This document shows, in pieces, positions 1 to 11,600 of a stretch of 64,000 nucleotides of DNA. Position 1 is the stretch's first letter; each line of letters opens with the position of its first letter. The translations under genes and the position numbers were made by a program. The notes beneath the pieces were generated by a model. That model did not search any database, was not told the origin of the DNA, and saw nothing but the letters and a program-made list of their open reading frames with translations. Source of the stretch: Zhengitettix transpicula (Eukaryota > Arthropoda > Insecta > Orthoptera > Tetrigidae); NCBI GenBank assembly GCA_037074705.1, contig JAYJMR010000049.1:107244-171243 (forward strand), read 5' to 3'.

Positions 1-1025
1 GAAATATTACGATATATTAATTAATATTAATAGATTAAGATTTTAGAAGTGCAGGTTTGAGTAATTTTTATAAAGAACGAGTCATTTATTATGAAATAAG
101 ACTTTGTTATTTGAAGATTCTTGGTTGGTGAAATTCCAAACTTGTCGTCGAAACGTCGAAATATTACGATATATTAATTAATATTAATGGATTAAGATTT
201 TAGAAGTGCTGGTTTGAGTAATTTTTATAAAGAACGAGTCATTTATTATGAAATAAGACTTTGTTATTTGAAGATTCTTGGTTGGTGAAATTCCAAACTT
301 GTCGTCGAAACGTCGAAATATTACGATATATTAATTAATATTAATGGATTAAGATTTTAGAAGTGCAGGTTTGAGTAATTTTTATAAAAAACGAGTCATT
401 TATTATGAAATAAGACTTTGTTATTTGAAGATTCTTGGTTGGTGAAATTCCAAACTTGTCGTCGAAACGTCGAAATATTACGATATATTAATTAATATTA
501 ATGGATTAAGATTTTAGAAGTGCAGGTTTGAGTAATTTTTATAAAGAACGAGTCATTTATTATGAAATAAGACTTTGTTATTTGAAGATTCTTGGTTGGT
601 GAAATTCCAAACTTGTCGTCGAAACTTCGAAATATTTTGATATATTAATTAATATTAATAGATTAAGATTTTAGAAGTGCTGGTTTGAGTAATTTTTATA
701 AAGAACGAGTCATTTATTATAAAATAAGACTTTGTTATTTGAAGATTCTTGGTTGGTGAAATTCCAAACTTGTCGTCGAAACGTCGAAATATTACGATAT
801 ATTAATTAATATTAATGGATTAAGATTTTAGAAGTGCTGGTTTGAGTAATTTTTATAAAGAACGAGTCATTTATTATGAAATAAGACTTTCTTATTTGAA
901 GATTCTTGGTTGGTGAAATTCCAAACTTGTCGTCGAAACGTCGAAATATTTTGATAGATTAATTAATATTAACAGATTAAGATTTTAGAAGTGCGGTTTA
1001 AGTAATTTTTATAAAGAACGAGTCA
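1..1025 (+). repeat. 157-bp satellite array, left segment
   Basis: About 6.5 head-to-tail monomers of 157 bp. The monomer start gaaatatt recurs at 1, 158 and 315. In order, each monomer carries an AT-rich palindromic stretch (atattaattaatat), the motif gattaagattttagaagtgc, gagtaatttttataaag, gaacgagtcatttattatg, ttgaagattcttggttggtg and a CpG cluster, cgtcgaaacgtcgaaa. The last three monomers carry marker variants (TTG at monomer positions 9-11, attataaaataag, actttcttatt, attaacagatt) that recur in the same order near 7.95-8.36 kb. The array is cut at position 1025 by a Helitron. No coding potential is seen. Confidence 0.97.
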
Positions 1026-1046
1026 TCTTATAAATAAAAAAGAGTG
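1026..1046 (+). other. Helitron 5' terminus
   Basis: The element begins tcttataaataaaaaagagt directly after host A1025. A TC start followed by an A/T-rich stretch leading into a TGTATG-type microsatellite is typical of insect Helitrons. A near copy of the same stretch (ttttataaataaaaatgagt) recurs inside the element at about 4123-4142. Confidence 0.8.
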
Positions 1047-1138
1047 TATGTATGTTTGTTTGTATGTTTGTTTGTATGTTTGTATGTTTGTATGTTTGTA
1101 TGTTTGTATGTTTGTATATTTGTATATTTGTATGTTCG
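1047..1138 (+). repeat. TGTATGTT microsatellite in Helitron 5' region
   Basis: Irregular TGTATG/TTTG/TATT repeats fill this stretch directly after the 5' terminus. Open frames across it on both strands are simple consequences of the repeat (MYVCLYVC-type and HTNIQ-type translations) and are not genes. Confidence 0.9.
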
Positions 1139-3690
1139 TTATACAAATCTACACCGGTAGAGCAAATTTCACCAAATTTCGTACACGTGTTCTTTACGAC
1201 CAGGAAACAAACACTGTCGGGGTGAGACATGTCTACCACCCCCAGAAGCGGGGGTGCACGGGGGTTGAAGTATTTAAACATGCTAAAAAAGCCGATATTT
1301 TAGTCGGATAATAATTTTTAGGGGTCCAAGATATTGATAGTGTTTCTACTGATGTTTTCTGAATATAATTTTCATCCCCTACACCCTGGGAAAAGAGCAC
1401 CCTTAGCGTTTGGGGTGGAGAATACAAATCTATACTGGTGGATCAAATTTCACCAAACTTCGTTCACGTGTTCTTTGTGACCAGGAAAACAACACTGTCG
1501 GGGTGAGACGCGCCTACCACCCCCTGAAGCGGGGGTGAACGGGGGTGGAAATATTAGAACATGCTAAAACAGTCGATATTTCAGTCGGATAAATATTTTT
1601 AGGGGTCAAAGATATTTATAGTCTTTCCACTGATGATATCTGAATATAATTTTCAACCTCTACACCCTGGGGAAAGAGCACCCCTAGCGTTTGGGGTGGA
1701 GAGTACAAATCTACACTGCTGGAGCAAATTTCACCAAATTTCGTACACGGGTTTTTTGCGACCAGGAAAACAACACTGTCGGGGTGAGACGCGCCTACCA
1801 CCCCCTGAAGCGGGGGTGGACGGGGGTGGAAATATTTGAACATGCTAAAACAGTCGATATTTCAGTCGGATAAATATTTTTAGGGGTCAAAGATATTTAT
1901 TATAGTCTTTCCACTGATGATATCTGAATATAATTTTCAACCTCTACACCCTGGGGAAAGAGCACCCCTAGCGTTTGGGGTGGAGAGTACAAATCTACAC
2001 TGCTGGAGCAAATTTCACCAAATTTCGTACACGGGTTCTTTGCGACCAGGAAAACAACACTGTCGGGGTGAGACGCGCCTACCACCCCCTGAAGCGGGGG
2101 TGGACGGGGGTGGAAATATTAGAACATGCTAAAACAGTCGATATTTCAGTCGGATAAATATTTTTAGGTGTCAAAGATATTTATTATAGTCTTTCCACTG
2201 ATGATATCTGAATATAATTTTCAACCTCTACACCCTGGGGAAAGAGCACCCCTTGCGTTTGGGGTGGAGAGTACAAATCTACACTGCTGGAGCAAATTTC
2301 ATTAAATTTCGTACACGGGTTCTTTGCGACCAGGAAAACAACACTGTCGGGGTGAGACGCGCCTACCACCCCCAGAAGCGGGGGTGGACGGGGGTGGAAA
2401 TATTTGAACATGCTAAAACAGTCGATATTTCAGTCGGATAAATATTTTTAGGGGTCAAAGATATTTATAGTCTTTCCACTGATGATATCTGAATATAATT
2501 TTTAACCTCTACACCCTGGAGAAAGAGCACCCCTAGCGTTTGGGGTGGAGAGTACAAATCTACACTGCTGGAGCAAATTTCACCAAATTTCGTACACGGG
2601 TTCTTTGCGACCAGGAAAACAACACTGTTGGGGTGAGACGCGCCTACCACCCCCAGAAGCGGGGGTGGACGGGGGTGGAAATATTTGAACATGCTAAAAC
2701 AGTCGATATTTCAGTCGGATAAATATTTTTAGGGGTCAAAGATATTTATTATAGTCTTTCCACTGATGATATCTGAATATAATTTTCAACCTCTACACCC
2801 TGGGGAAAGAGCACCCCTAGCGTTTGGTGTGGAGAGTACAAACCTACACCGCTGGAGAAAATTTCACCAAATTTCGTACACGGGTTCTTTGCGACCAGGA
2901 AAACAACACTGTTGGGGTGAGACGCGCCTACCACCCCCAGAAGCGGGGGTGGACGGGGGTGGAGATATTTGAACATGCTAAAACAGTCGATATTTCAGTC
3001 GGATAAATATTTTTAGGGGTCAAAGATATTTATTATAGTCTTTCCACTGATGATATCTGAATATAATTTTCAACCTCTACACCCTGGGGAAAGAGCACCC
3101 CTAGCGTTTGGTGTGGAGAGTACAAACCTACACCGCTGGTGAAAATTTCATTAAATTTCGTACACTGGTTCTTTGCTACCAGGAAAACAACACTGTCGGG
3201 GTGAGACGCGCCTACCACCCCCAGAAGCGGGGGTGGACGGGGTGGAAATATTTAAACATGCTAAAACAGTCGATATTTCAGTCGGATAAATATTTTTAGG
3301 GGTCAAAGATATTTATAGTCTTTCCACTGATGATATCTGAATATAATTTTTAACCTCTACAGCCTGGGGAAAGAGCACCCCTACCGTTTGGGGTGGAGAA
3401 TACAAATCTTTACCGCTGGAGCAAATTTCACCAAATTTCGTGCACGGGTTCTTTGCGACCAGGAAAACAACACTGTCGGGGTGAGACGCGTCTACCAACC
3501 CCAGAAGCGGGGGTGGACGGGGTTTGAAATACTTAAACAGTCTGAAACAGCAGGTATTAGATTTGGATAAATATTTTCGGGGTGAAAGATATTGATTGTG
3601 TTTCTACCGATGTTATCTGAATATAATATTCATCTCCTACGCCGTGGGAAAAGGGCACCCTTAGGGTTTGGGGTGGAGTTGCTTTACAGA
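1139..3690 (+). repeat. Internal minisatellite of the Helitron, 281-284-bp unit
   Basis: The landmark gaatataat occurs at 1361, 1642, 1926, 2210, 2491, 2775, 3059, 3339 and 3619, giving spacings of 281, 284, 284, 281, 284, 284, 280 and 280 bp. The 3-bp length difference mostly reflects tttatagtc versus tttattatagtc. Each unit carries caccctgggg, a gtttggggtgga stretch, gaccaggaaaacaacactgt, the imperfect hairpin-like ccacccc...gcgggggtgg and a cagtcgatatttcagtcgg block. The central units are the most alike and the outer ones are degenerate, as expected for unequal exchange within the array. Short ORFs of 60-75 codons repeat with the unit in several frames and are not considered genes. Confidence 0.93.
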
Positions 3691-4122
3691 AAAATAACGT
3701 GAATACAACCGAGTTTGGAGTCAAATCGAAGGTTATGGATGTCAGTGAGTTTACTTCGGATAAATATTTTTAATATCCCATTTAACCCGAAAGGGTGGGG
3801 GGTGGAAGGGAAGATAAATAGTCAGTTCTTGCGCGTTCGCGGAGGAGAATTACGTGAATACTATTTCAAGGGATGTTGTTGAAAATATAAATCCCTTTAG
3901 ACATTAGTGGTGAGCTTCCTTAGGACTGGGGGTGAGAATTGTCTATCATTCTAAAACTGCCAAAATGTTATGTGTTTATGGGTAAACTAGATTGATAGTG
4001 TTTCTACCGATGTGTTATGAGTAAAAATTCAACCCTTTCCACCACTGGAAAGTAGCAGATTGAGGGGTGGTGTTGTTCATACTATTTTAACCGATGTTGT
4101 TTCCATTAATAACGACGTTTAA
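3691..4122 (+). other. Degenerate Helitron interior
   Basis: No gene is seen. The stretch holds decayed pieces of both internal repeat families. The segment gaatacaaccgag followed by gtcaaatcgaagg near 3703-3735 matches the 300-bp repeat found at 4540-5420. Several short pieces such as agtgtttctaccgatg match the 284-bp unit. Confidence 0.7.
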
Positions 4123-4430
4123 TTTTATAAATAAAAATGAGTGTATGTATGTATGTATGTATGTTTGTATGTTTGTATATTTGTATGTTTGTATATTTGT
4201 ATATTTGTATGTTCGTTATACAAATCTACACCGCTGGAGAAAATTTCACCAAATTTCGTACACGTGTTCTTTGCGACCAGGAAACAAACACTGTCGGGGT
4301 GAGATGCGTCTACCACCTCCAGAAGCGGGGGCGGACCGGGGTTGAAATATTTAAACATGCTAAAACAGTCGATATTTCAGTCGGATAAATATTTTTAGGG
4401 GTCACAGATATTGATAGTGTTTCTACCGAC
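4123..4430 (+). repeat. Second, internal copy of the Helitron 5' end
   Basis: This block repeats the order of the true 5' end: an A/T-rich start (ttttataaataaaaatgagt), a TGTATG microsatellite (about 4140-4213), then cgttatacaaatctacacc and the first 284-bp-type unit. The corresponding true 5' block spans 1026 to about 1350. The TC dinucleotide is replaced by AT or TT here, so this copy may be inactive. It suggests that one Helitron end was joined onto another. Confidence 0.8.
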
Positions 4431-4539
4431 TGTTGGGGTGAGACGCGTCTACTAACCCCCATAAGCGGGTCTGGATTATCAGTAGAGCACTTTTAGGTGT
4501 TGGGTGGAGGAACGCTGCAATAAAATAACGCGAATACAA

Positions 4540-5420
4540 CCGAGATTCGAGTCAAATCGAAGGTAATGGATGTCCCTGAATTTATTTATGACAATCTGGA
4601 CAACGCGCGGGTATCGGCTGGGTTGGGATGAGTTGACCGGCTGTTTTTTGCGTCGATTAAATATATTTCGGGATGAATTACATTAATAAAATTTTCCTAC
4701 AGTTCTCTATGTATAATTTCAACCCCTTTCGGACTCATAAGGGTGGGCGTGAAGTAGCATTACATAAAAAGAAACCAGAAACTATCGAGATTGTCACTGA
4801 GTTTAATTAATTTCCTTGAAAATAACGGGAAAACAACCGAGATTCGAGTCAAATCGAAGGTAATGGATGTACCTGAATTTATTTATGACAATCTGGACAA
4901 CGCGCGGGTATCGGCTGGGTTGGGATGAGTTGACCGGCTGTTTTTTGCGTCTATTAAATATATATCGGGATGAATTACATTAATAAAATTTCCCTACATG
5001 TTCTCTGTGTATAAATTCAACCCCTTTCGGACTCATAAGGGTGCACCCTTAAGGGTGGGCGTGAAGTAGCATTACATAAAAAGAAACCAGAAGCTATCGG
5101 GAATGTCACTGAGTTTAATTAATTTCCTTGAAAATAACGGGAAAACAACCGAGATTCGAGTCAAATCGAAGGTAATGTATGTTGCTGAATTTATTTATGA
5201 CAATCTGGACAACGCGCGGGTATCGGCTGGGTTGGGATGAGTTGACCGGCTTTTTTTTCGTCAATTAAACATATTTCGGGATGAATTAGATTAATAAAAT
5301 TTCCCTACATGTTCTCTGTGTGTAATTTCAACCCCTTTCGGACTCGGAAGCGTGCACCCTTAAGGGTTGGCGTGGAAGTAGCATTGGATAAAAAGAAACC
5401 AGAAACTATCAGGATTGTCA
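4540..5420 (+). repeat. Second internal tandem repeat of the Helitron, about 300-bp unit
   Basis: Three units can be followed by the landmark gacaatctggacaacgcgcg at 4590, 4887 and 5199, giving spacings of 297 and 312 bp. Each unit has gagattcgagtcaaatcgaa, gggttgggatgagttgaccg, a gggatgaatta stretch, caacccctttcggactc and agtagcatt...taaaaagaaaccag. The landmark resembles the true 3' terminus (gggcaacgccgggcaccca followed by GCTAG), so these units look like decayed extra 3' ends. No coding potential is seen. Confidence 0.85.
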
Positions 5421-5952
5421 CTGCGTTTAATTATGACATTAAACTTGACCGTTTAAGTCCCCGAAGCGGGAGTCGTCGGGGGTGAAAAATTTCAAACATG
5501 TTAAACGGTCGATATTTGCGATAATTATTTCCTGGGGTTAATTACTTTGATAGTATTTATACCGATGTTGTTTGTGTATAATTTAACCCCTGTGAGGGGG
5601 CAAGCTTAGGGTTGGGGTGGAGGTACGTTAAATAAAATCCCGCAAAAACAACCGAGAATCGAATCAATTCCGAGACTATGAATATCGCTGAATCTAATTG
5701 TGACAACCTGGGTTACGCGACGGGTTTGGGAGGTGTTGGGCGGGGGAATAAATTTTCAGACAATGTAATCGGCCGATTTTTGCGTGGAATACATTATTTT
5801 TCATTATCGCATATTTGTGGGGGTGGTCATCTTCTAACATGTAAAAACGGCCGATATATTTAGTCAATGACTTCATCCCCCTTCGGCATGGGAGGTGAGC
5901 ACATTTAGGGATAGGGTTCGAGAAACTTTACATAAATGGATGGTTATAGATA
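5421..5952 (+). other. Degenerate 3' portion of the Helitron
   Basis: This stretch is a more diverged continuation of both repeat families. The segment aaaaacaaccgagaatcgaa near 5645 and tgacaacctgggttacgcga near 5701 match the 300-bp unit, and the interval near 5470-5510 matches the end of the 284-bp unit. A 61-codon frame at 5678-5863 lies inside this decayed repeat and shows no recognisable domain, so it is not called as a gene. Confidence 0.7.
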
Positions 5953-5987
5953 AATGACATCTCGGGCAACGCCGGGCACCCAGCTAG
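5953..5987 (+). other. Helitron 3' terminus with hairpin and CTAG
   Basis: The 3' end reads gggcaacgccgggcaccca and then GCTAG, and the host resumes with T at 5988. A short hairpin can form from GGC 5965-5967 and GCC 5971-5973, around a 3-base loop and extended past one mismatch by C5963-G5975. It lies 10 bases upstream of CTAG, the usual place for the Helitron termination hairpin. The stem is short, so its activity is uncertain. Confidence 0.78.
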
Positions 5988-7944
5988 TTTATTATAAAAT
6001 AAGACTTTGTTATTTGAAGATTCTTGGTTGGTGAAATTCCAAACTTGTCGTCGAAACGTCGAAATATTACGATATATTAATTAATATTAATGGATTAAGA
6101 TTTTAGAAGTGCTGGTTTGAGTAATTTTTATAAAGACAGAGTTATTTATTATGAAATAAGACTTTGTTATTTGAAGATTCTTGGTTGGTGAAATTCCAAA
6201 CTTGTCGTCGAAACGTCGAAATATTACGATATATTAATTAATATTAATGGATGAAGATTTTAGAAGTGCTGGTTTGAGTAATTTTTATAAAGAACGAATC
6301 ATTTATTATGAAATAAGACTTTGTTATTTGAAGATTCTTGGTTGGTGAAATTCCAAACTTGTCGTCGAAACGTCGAAATATTACGATATATTAATTAATA
6401 TTAATGGATTAAGATTTTAGAAGTGCTGGTTTGAGTAATTTTTATAAAGAACGAGTCATTTATTATGAAATAAGACTTTGTTATTTGAAGATTCTTGGTG
6501 GGTGAAATTCCAAACTTGTCGTCGAAACGTCGAAATATTACGATATATTAATTAATATTAATGGATTAAGATTTTAGAAGTGCTGGTTTGAGTAATTTTT
6601 ATAAAGAACGAGTCATTTATTATGTAATAAGACTTTGTTATTTGAAGATTCTTGGTTGGTGAAATTCCAAACTTGTCGTCGAAACGTCGAAATATTACGA
6701 TATATTAATTAATATTAATGGATTAAGATTTTAGAAGTGCTGGTTTGAGTAATTTTTATAAAGAACGAGTCATTTATTATGAAATAAGACTTTGTTATTT
6801 GAAGATTCTTGGTTGGTGAAATTCCAAACTTGTCGTCGAAACGTCGAAATATTACGATATATTAATTAATATTAATGGATTAAGATTTTAGAAGTGCTGG
6901 TTTGAGTAATTTTTATAAAGAACGAGTCATTTATTATGAAATAAGACTTTGTTATTTGAAGATTCTTGGTTGGTGAAATTCCAAACTTGTCGTCGAAACG
7001 TCGAAATATTACGATACATTAATTAATATTAATGGATTAAGATTTTAGAAGTGCTGGTTTGAGTAATTTTTATAAAGAACGAGTCATTTATTATGAAATA
7101 AGACTTTGTTATTTGAAGATTCTTGGTTGGTGAAATTCCAAACTTGTCGTCGAAACGTCGAAATATTACGATATATTAATTAATATTAATGGATTAAGAT
7201 TTTAGAAGTGCAGGTTTGAGTAATTTTTATAAAGAACGAGTCATTTATTATGAAATAAGACTTTGTTATTGAAGATTCTTGGTTGGTGAAATTCCAAACT
7301 TGTCGTCGAAACGTCGAAATATTACGATATTTTAATTATTATTAATGGATTAAGATTTTAGAAGTGCAGGTTTGAGTAATTTTTATAAAGAACGAGTCAT
7401 TTATTATGAAATAAGACTTTGTTATTTGAAGATTCTTGGTTGGTGAAAATCCAAACTTGTCGTCGAAACGTCGAAATATTACGATATATTAATTAATATT
7501 AATGGATTAAGATTTTAGAAGTGCAGGTTTGAGTAATTTTTATAAAGAACGAGTCATTTATTATGAAATAAGACTTTGTTATTTGAAGATTCTTGGTTGG
7601 TGAAATTCCAAACTTGTCGTCGAAACGTCGAAATATTACGATATTTTAATTAATATTAATGGATTAAGATTTTAGAAGTGCAGGTTTGAGTAATTTTTAT
7701 AAAGAACGAGTCATTTATTATGAAATAAGACTTTGTTATTTGAAGATTCTTGGTTGGTGAAAATCCAAACTTGTCGTCGAAACGTCGAAATATTACGATA
7801 TATTAATTAATATTAATGGATTAAGATTTTAGAAGTGCAGGTTTGAGTAATTTTTATAAAGAACGAGTCATTTATTATGAAATAAGACTTTGTTATTTGA
7901 AGATTCTTGGTTGGTGAAATTCCAAACTTGTCGTCGAAACGTCG

Positions 7945-8660
7945 AAATATTTTGATATATTAATTAATATTAATAGATTAAGATTTTAGAAGTGCTGGTT
8001 TGAGTAATTTTTATAAAGAACGAGTCATTTATTATAAAATAAGACTTTGTTATTTGAAGATTCTTGGTTGGTGAAATTCCAAACTTGTCGTCGAAACGTC
8101 GAAATATTACGATATATTAATTAATATTAATGGATTAAGATTTTAAAAGTGCTGGTTTGAGTAATTTTTATAAAGAACGAGTCATTTATTATGAAATAAG
8201 ACTTTCTTATTTGAAGATTCTTGGTTGGTGAAAATCCAAACTTGTCGTCGAAACGTCGAAATATTTTGATATATTAATTAATATTAACAGATTAAGATTT
8301 TAGAAGTGCTGGTTTGAGTAATTTTTATAAAGAACGAGTCATTTATTATAAAATAAGACTTTGTTATTTGAAGATTCTTGGTTGGTGAAATTCCAAACTT
8401 GTCGTCGAAACGTCGAAATATTACGATATATTAATTAATATTAATGGATTAAGATTTTAGAAGTGCTGGTTTGAGTAATTTTTATAAAGAACGAGTTATT
8501 TATTATGAAATAAGACTTTGTTATTTGAAGATTCTTGGTTGGTGAAATTCCAAACTTGTCGTCGAAACGTCGAAATATTACGATATATTAATTAATATTA
8601 ATGGATGAAGATTTTAGAAGTGCTGGTTTGAGTAATTTTTATAAAGAACGAATCATTTAT
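7945..8660 (+). repeat. Satellite block paralogous to the Helitron flanks, with the empty site at 8341/8342
   Basis: The run of marker variants here matches, in order, the monomers left of the Helitron (TTG variant, attataaaataag, actttcttatt, attaacagatt) and then those right of it (attataaaataag, gttatttatt, ggatgaagat, gaatcattt). The junction gagtca/tttattata lies at 8341/8342 with no insertion. Aligning the right flanks gives an offset of 2354 bp, close to 15 monomers. Confidence 0.85.
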
Positions 8661-11600
8661 TATGAAATAAGACTTTGTTATTTGAAGATTCTTGGTTGGT
8701 GAAATTCCAAACTTGTCGTCGAAACGTCGAAATATTACGATATATTAATTAATATTAATGGATTAAGATTCTAGAAGTGCTGGTTTGAGTAATTTTTATA
8801 AAGAACGAGTCATTTATTATAAAATAAGACTTTGTTATTTGAAGATTCTTGGTTGGTGAAATTCCAAACTTGTCGTCGAAACGTCGAAATATTACGATAT
8901 ATTAATTAATATTAATGGATTAAGATTTTAGAAGTGCTGGTTTGAGTAATTTTTATAAAGAACGAGTCATTTATTATGAAATAAGACTTTGTTATTTGAA
9001 GATTCTTGGTTGGTGAAATTCCAAACTTGTCGTCGAAACGTCGAAATATTACGATATATTAATTAATATTAATGGATTAAGATTTTAGAAATGCTGGTTT
9101 GAGTAATTTTTATAAAGAACGAGTCATTTATTATGAAATAAGACTTTGTTATTTGAAGATTCTTGGTTGGTGAAATTCCAAACTTGTCGTCGAAACGTCG
9201 AAATATTACGATATATTAATTAATATTAATGGATTAAGATTTTAGAAGTGCTGGTTTGAGTAATTTTTATAAAGAACGAGTCATTTATTATGAAATAAGA
9301 CTTTGTTATTTGAAGATTCTTGGTTGGTGAAATTCCAAACTTGTCGTCGAAACGTCGAAATATTACGATATATTAATTAATATTAATAGATTAAGATTTT
9401 AGAAGTGCAGGTTTGACTAATTTTTAAAAAGAACGAGTCATTTATTATGAAATAAGACTTTGTTATTTGAAGATTCTTGGTTGGTGAAATTCCAAACTTG
9501 TCGTCGAAACGTCGAAATATTACGATATATTAATTAATATTAATGGATGAAGATTTTAGAAGTGCTGGTTTGAGTAATTTTTATAAAGAACGAATCATTT
9601 ATTATGAAATAAGACTTTGTTATTTGAAGATTCTTGGTTGGTGAAATTCCAAACTTGTCGTCGAAACGTCGAAATATTACGATATATTAATTAATATTAA
9701 TAGATTAAGATTTTAGAAGTGCAGGTTTGAGTAATTTTTATAAAGAACGAGTCATTTATTATGAAATAAGACTTTGTTATTTGAAGATTCTTGGTTGGTG
9801 AAATTCCAAACTTGTCGTCGAAACGTCGAAATATTACGATATATTAATTAATATTAATAGATTAAGATTTTAGAAGTGCAGGTTTGAGTAATTTTTAAAA
9901 AGAACGAGTCATTTATTATGAAATAAGACTTTGTTATTTGAAGATTCTTGGTTGGTGAAATTCCAAACTTGTCGTCGAAACGTCGAAATATTACGATATA
10001 TTAATTAATATTAATGGATTAAGATTTTAGAAGTGCAGGTTTGAGTAATTTTTATAAAGAACGAGTCATTTATTATGAAATAAGACTTTGTTATTGAAGA
10101 TTCTTGGTTGGTGAAATTCCAAACTTGTCGTCGAAACGTCGAAATATTACGATATATTAATTAATATTAATGGATTAAGATTTTAGAAGTGCAGGTTTGA
10201 GTAATTTTTATAAAGAACGAGTCATTTATTATGAAATAAGACTTTGTTATTTGAAGATTCTTGGTTGGTGAAATTCCAAACTTGTCGTCGAAACGTCGAA
10301 ATATTACGATATATTAATTAATATTAATGGATTAAGATTTTAGAAGTGCAGGTTTGAGTAATTTTTATAAAGAACGAGTCATTTATTATGAAATAAGACT
10401 TTGTTATTTGAAGATTCTTGGTTGGTGAAATTCCAAACTTGTCGTCGAAACGTCGAAATATTACGATATATTAATTAATATTAATAGTTTAAAGTTTTAG
10501 AAGTGCAGGTTTGAGTAATTTTTATAAAGAACGAGTCATTTATTATGAAATAAGACTTTGTTATTTGAAGATTCTTGGTTGGTGAAATTCCAAACTTGTC
10601 GTCGAAACGTCGAAATATTACGATATATTAATTAATATTAATAGATTAAGATTTTAGAAGTGCAGGTTTGACTAATTTTTAAAAAGAACGAGTCATTTAT
10701 TATGAAATAAGACTTTGTTATTTGAAGATTCTTGGTTGGTGAAATTCCAAACTTGTCGTCGAAACGTCGAAATATTACGATATATTAATTAATATTAATG
10801 GATTAAGATTTTAGAAGTGCAGGTTTGAGTAATTTTTATAAAGAACGAGTCATTTATTATGAAATAAGACTTTGTTATTTGAAGATTCTTGGTTGGTGAA
10901 ATTCCAAACTTGTCGTCGAAACGTCGAAATATTACGATATATTAATTAATATTAATGGATTAAGATTTTAGAAGTGCAGGTTTGAGTAATTTTTATAAAA
11001 AACGAGTCATTTATTATGAAATAAGACTTTGTTATTTAAAGATTCTTGGTCGGTGAAATTCCAAACTTGTCGTCGAAACGTCGAAATATTACGATATATT
11101 AATTAATATTAATGGATTAAGATTTTAGAAGTGCTGGTTTGAGTAATTTTTATAAAGAACGAGTCATTTATTATGAAATAAGACTTTGTTATTTGAAGAT
11201 TTTTGGTTGGTGAAATTCCAAACTTGTCGACGAAACGTCGAAATATTACGATATATTAATTAATATTAATGGATTAAGATTTTAGAAGTGCTGGTTTGAG
11301 TAATTTTTATAAAGAACGAGTCATTTATTATGAAATAAGACTTTGTTATTTGAAGATTCTTGGTTGGTGAAATTCCAAACTTGTCGTCGAAACGTCGAAA
11401 TATTACGATATATTAATTAATATTAATGGATGAAGATTTTAGAAGTGCTGGTTTGAGTAATTTTTATAAAGAACGAATCATTTATTATGAAATAAGACTT
11501 TGTTATTTGAAGATTCTTGGTTGGTGAAATTCCAAACTTGTCGTCGAAACGTCGAAATATTACGATATATTAATTAATATTAATGGATTAAGATTTTAGA

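Larger units (their letters stand above)
1026..5987 (+). mobile_element. Non-autonomous Helitron inserted in the satellite
   Basis: The element starts TC (1026-1027) and ends CTAG (5984-5987), preceded by a small GC hairpin. It lies between host A1025 and host T5988. Joining the flanks restores a perfect monomer (gagtca + tttattat), with no target-site duplication. TC at the 5' end, CTRR at the 3' end, a subterminal hairpin and A/T insertion are the defining signs of Helitrons. At 4962 bp it is long for an element without genes: no Rep or helicase motif was found on either strand, and the short ORFs are frames of internal repeats. The body consists of T/G-rich microsatellite, about 8 copies of a 281-284-bp repeat, a second 5'-end-like block, and about three copies of a 300-bp repeat that includes degenerate 3'-end sequence. 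It presumably moved using proteins from an autonomous relative. Confidence 0.88.

Noticed and set aside
1009..4388. Many 60-90-codon open frames on both strands in the Helitron
   Set aside because: They repeat with the 284-bp unit or with the TGTATG microsatellite, occur in several frames at once, and show no domain or codon bias. They are repeat artefacts.
5678..5876. Overlapping plus and minus frames of about 60 codons
   Set aside because: Both lie in a decayed Helitron repeat and neither resembles a known protein.
1026..5987. Autonomous Helitron with Rep/helicase
   Set aside because: No frame longer than about 90 codons and no Rep or helicase motifs on either strand.
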